Assembly (NCBI RefSeq): GCF_900111005.1
Contig: NZ_FOFV01000012.1
Location: 62,001 to 126,000 of the forward strand
Source of the DNA: Lentzea albida
Lineage (GTDB): Bacteria; Actinomycetota; Actinomycetes; Mycobacteriales; Pseudonocardiaceae
Direction: 5' to 3'
Length of the DNA stretch: 64,000 nt
Part shown: positions 63,129-64,000 of the stretch, piece after piece
How positions within the stretch are numbered: position 1 is the first letter of the stretch
How the letters are laid out: each line of letters starts with the position of its first letter
Notes under the pieces: model-generated
Database searches by the model: none
Seen by the model: only the letters and a program-made list of their open reading frames with translations
What the model was told of the DNA's origin: nothing
Made by a program: the position numbers and the translations under genes

Positions 63129-64000
63129 ATGAAGTTCCAGGTCCTCGACATCCTGCCGAACCTCACCAACCCGGTCACCGGGCGGCAGGTCCGCGCCGAC
63201 GAGCGCTACGCCCAGGCCCTCACGTCCGCCCGGTATGCCGAGGAGTTCGGCTACGACGCCGTGGCACTCGGCGAGCGGCACGCGGGACCGTTCCTGAGCA
63301 GCGGCGTCTCCGTCCTGCTCGGGGCCATCGCGGCGACCACGAGCCGCGTCCGGATCCAGACCGGCGTGTCCGTGCTGTCGATCCACGACCCGTTGCGGGT
63401 CGCCGAGGACTACGCGACGGTCGACCAGCTGTCCCGCGGCCGCCTGGAGCTCGTCGTGGGCAAGGGCAACCAGCAACAACAGCTGCCGATGTTCGGCATC
63501 GAGGACGGCGACCAGTGGGAGTCGTTGCAGGAGAAGTACGAACTGCTCCGCCGGCTGTGGCGCGAGGAGGACGTCACCTGGCAGGGCCGCTTCCGCGGCC
63601 CGCTGAACGGCGTGACGAGCCTGCCGCGCCCGTTCGCCGGAGCGCCCCGGATCTGGCACGGCCCCGCGACCACCCTCACCTCGGCCGAGCTCGCCGCCAA
63701 GTGGGGCGACCCGCTCTTCTCCGCCAACGCGATCCAGCCCAGGGACAACTACACCGTCCTCATCGACCACTACCGCGCCAAGTACGCCGAACACGGTCAC
63801 GACCCGCGGTTCGCGTACGTGGCGGCGGGTGCCGGGTTCCTCTACCTCGCCGACACGACCCAGGAGGCCCGCGAGGCGTTCGGCCCGACCTACGAGAAGA
63901 TCGTCGAGTTCTTCAACCTGCCCGGCAACCACACGCCCGGCAACGAGATGACGTTCGCGACCATCGACGACGCGATCGAACGGGGACCGGTGCTGGTCGG
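63129..64000 (+). CDS. LLM-class flavin/F420 oxidoreductase, 3' end outside window
   Basis: Luciferase-like monooxygenase-fold protein; 290 residues are in the window and the gene runs off the right end. MKFQVLDILPNLTNPVTGRQVRADERYAQAL, GYDAVALGERHAGPFLSSGVSVLLGAIAATTSRVRIQTGVSVLSIHDPLRVAEDYATVDQLSRGRLELVVGKGNQQQQ and a typical substrate loop are present, resembling bacterial alkanal monooxygenase-like proteins. A weak GCGGAG ribosome site precedes the ATG. It is 107 bases after kstR with no KstR box between, so sterol linkage is uncertain. Confidence 0.85.
   Translation, partial: MKFQVLDILPNLTNPVTGRQVRADERYAQALTSARYAEEFGYDAVALGERHAGPFLSSGVSVLLGAIAATTSRVRIQTGVSVLSIHDPLRVAEDYATVDQLSRGRLELVVGKGNQQQQLPMFGIEDGDQWESLQEKYELLRRLWREEDVTWQGRFRGPLNGVTSLPRPFAGAPRIWHGPATTLTSAELAAKWGDPLFSANAIQPRDNYTVLIDHYRAKYAEHGHDPRFAYVAAGAGFLYLADTTQEAREAFGPTYEKIVEFFNLPGNHTPGNEMTFATIDDAIERGPVLV

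Overview
The window is a very GC-rich, gene-dense stretch of an actinomycete chromosome. Nearly every gene from about 3.3 kb to 63 kb belongs to an aerobic sterol (cholesterol/phytosterol) degradation island. Protein by protein, and largely in gene order, it matches the KstR and KstR2 regulons of Mycobacterium tuberculosis (Rv3502c-Rv3574) and Rhodococcus. It has none of the PE/PPE genes, so it looks like a non-mycobacterial actinomycete, probably Pseudonocardiales; the exact genus cannot be read from the sequence. All names here come from recognising protein motifs and synteny by eye, not from database searches.

Layout. 0-3.2 kb: non-sterol genes (partial ABC ATPase, MalY-type aminotransferase, secreted tripeptidyl-peptidase-like hydrolase). 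3.3-13.4 kb: side-chain activation and first beta-oxidation cycle (two SDRs, an aldehyde and an alcohol dehydrogenase, the 3Fe-4S ferredoxin FdxD, FadE26-FadE27, a nitronate-monooxygenase-like protein, FadD19, EchA19). 13.4-14.8 kb: a ricin-type lectin and a HAD phosphatase, apparently passengers. 14.8-24 kb: a Tat-exported KstD paralogue with a PPOX protein and an acyl-CoA synthetase, then an LLM oxidoreductase divergent from a DUF35-Ltp4-Ltp3-LLM-ketosteroid-isomerase-like operon, the set linked to C24-branched sterol side chains. 24-27 kb: a lipoprotein, CYP125 and FadA5. 27-28 kb: a kinase-like protein. 28-42.3 kb: the KstR2 (HIP, rings C/D) block: two SDRs, EchA20, IpdA, IpdB, IpdC, FadA6, KstR2, IpdF, FadE30, FadD3, an extra enoyl-CoA hydratase, FadE31-33 and an unknown protein. 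42.3-43.6 kb: MerR regulator and divergent methyltransferase. 43.5-51 kb: the ring A/B operon (flavoprotein, HsaE, HsaG, HsaF, HsaA, HsaD, HsaC, HsaB). 51.2-55.9 kb: KstD, KshA, a 79-residue Cys-rich protein, KshB and ChsH3. 55.9-62.3 kb: FadE34, FadE28, FadE29, ChsH2, ChsH1 and Ltp2, which remove the last side-chain carbons. 62.4 kb: KstR itself, then a partial LLM gene.

How it works together. CYP125 with FdxD, perhaps helped by the alcohol and aldehyde dehydrogenases, oxidises C26. FadD19 makes the CoA ester. FadE26/27, EchA19, SDRs and FadA5 run the long-chain cycles; FadE34, ChsH3, FadE28/29, ChsH1/H2 and Ltp2 remove the rest. KstD and KshAB open ring B; HsaAB, HsaC and HsaD cleave ring A; HsaEFG finish the C6 fragment. 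FadD3 and the Ipd enzymes degrade the C/D-ring propionate.

Regulation is visible in the sequence. I count nine good matches to the KstR box (TnnAACnnGTTnnA) plus two degenerate ones, almost all in divergent promoters, and two KstR2-type palindromes, one in each of the two divergent promoters of the HIP block. Most genes overlap the next by a stop/start ATGA, GTGA or TGATG, indicating long translationally coupled operons. No tRNA, rRNA, CRISPR array, insertion sequence or Mce4 importer genes were seen. There is no non-coding gap longer than about 125 bases.
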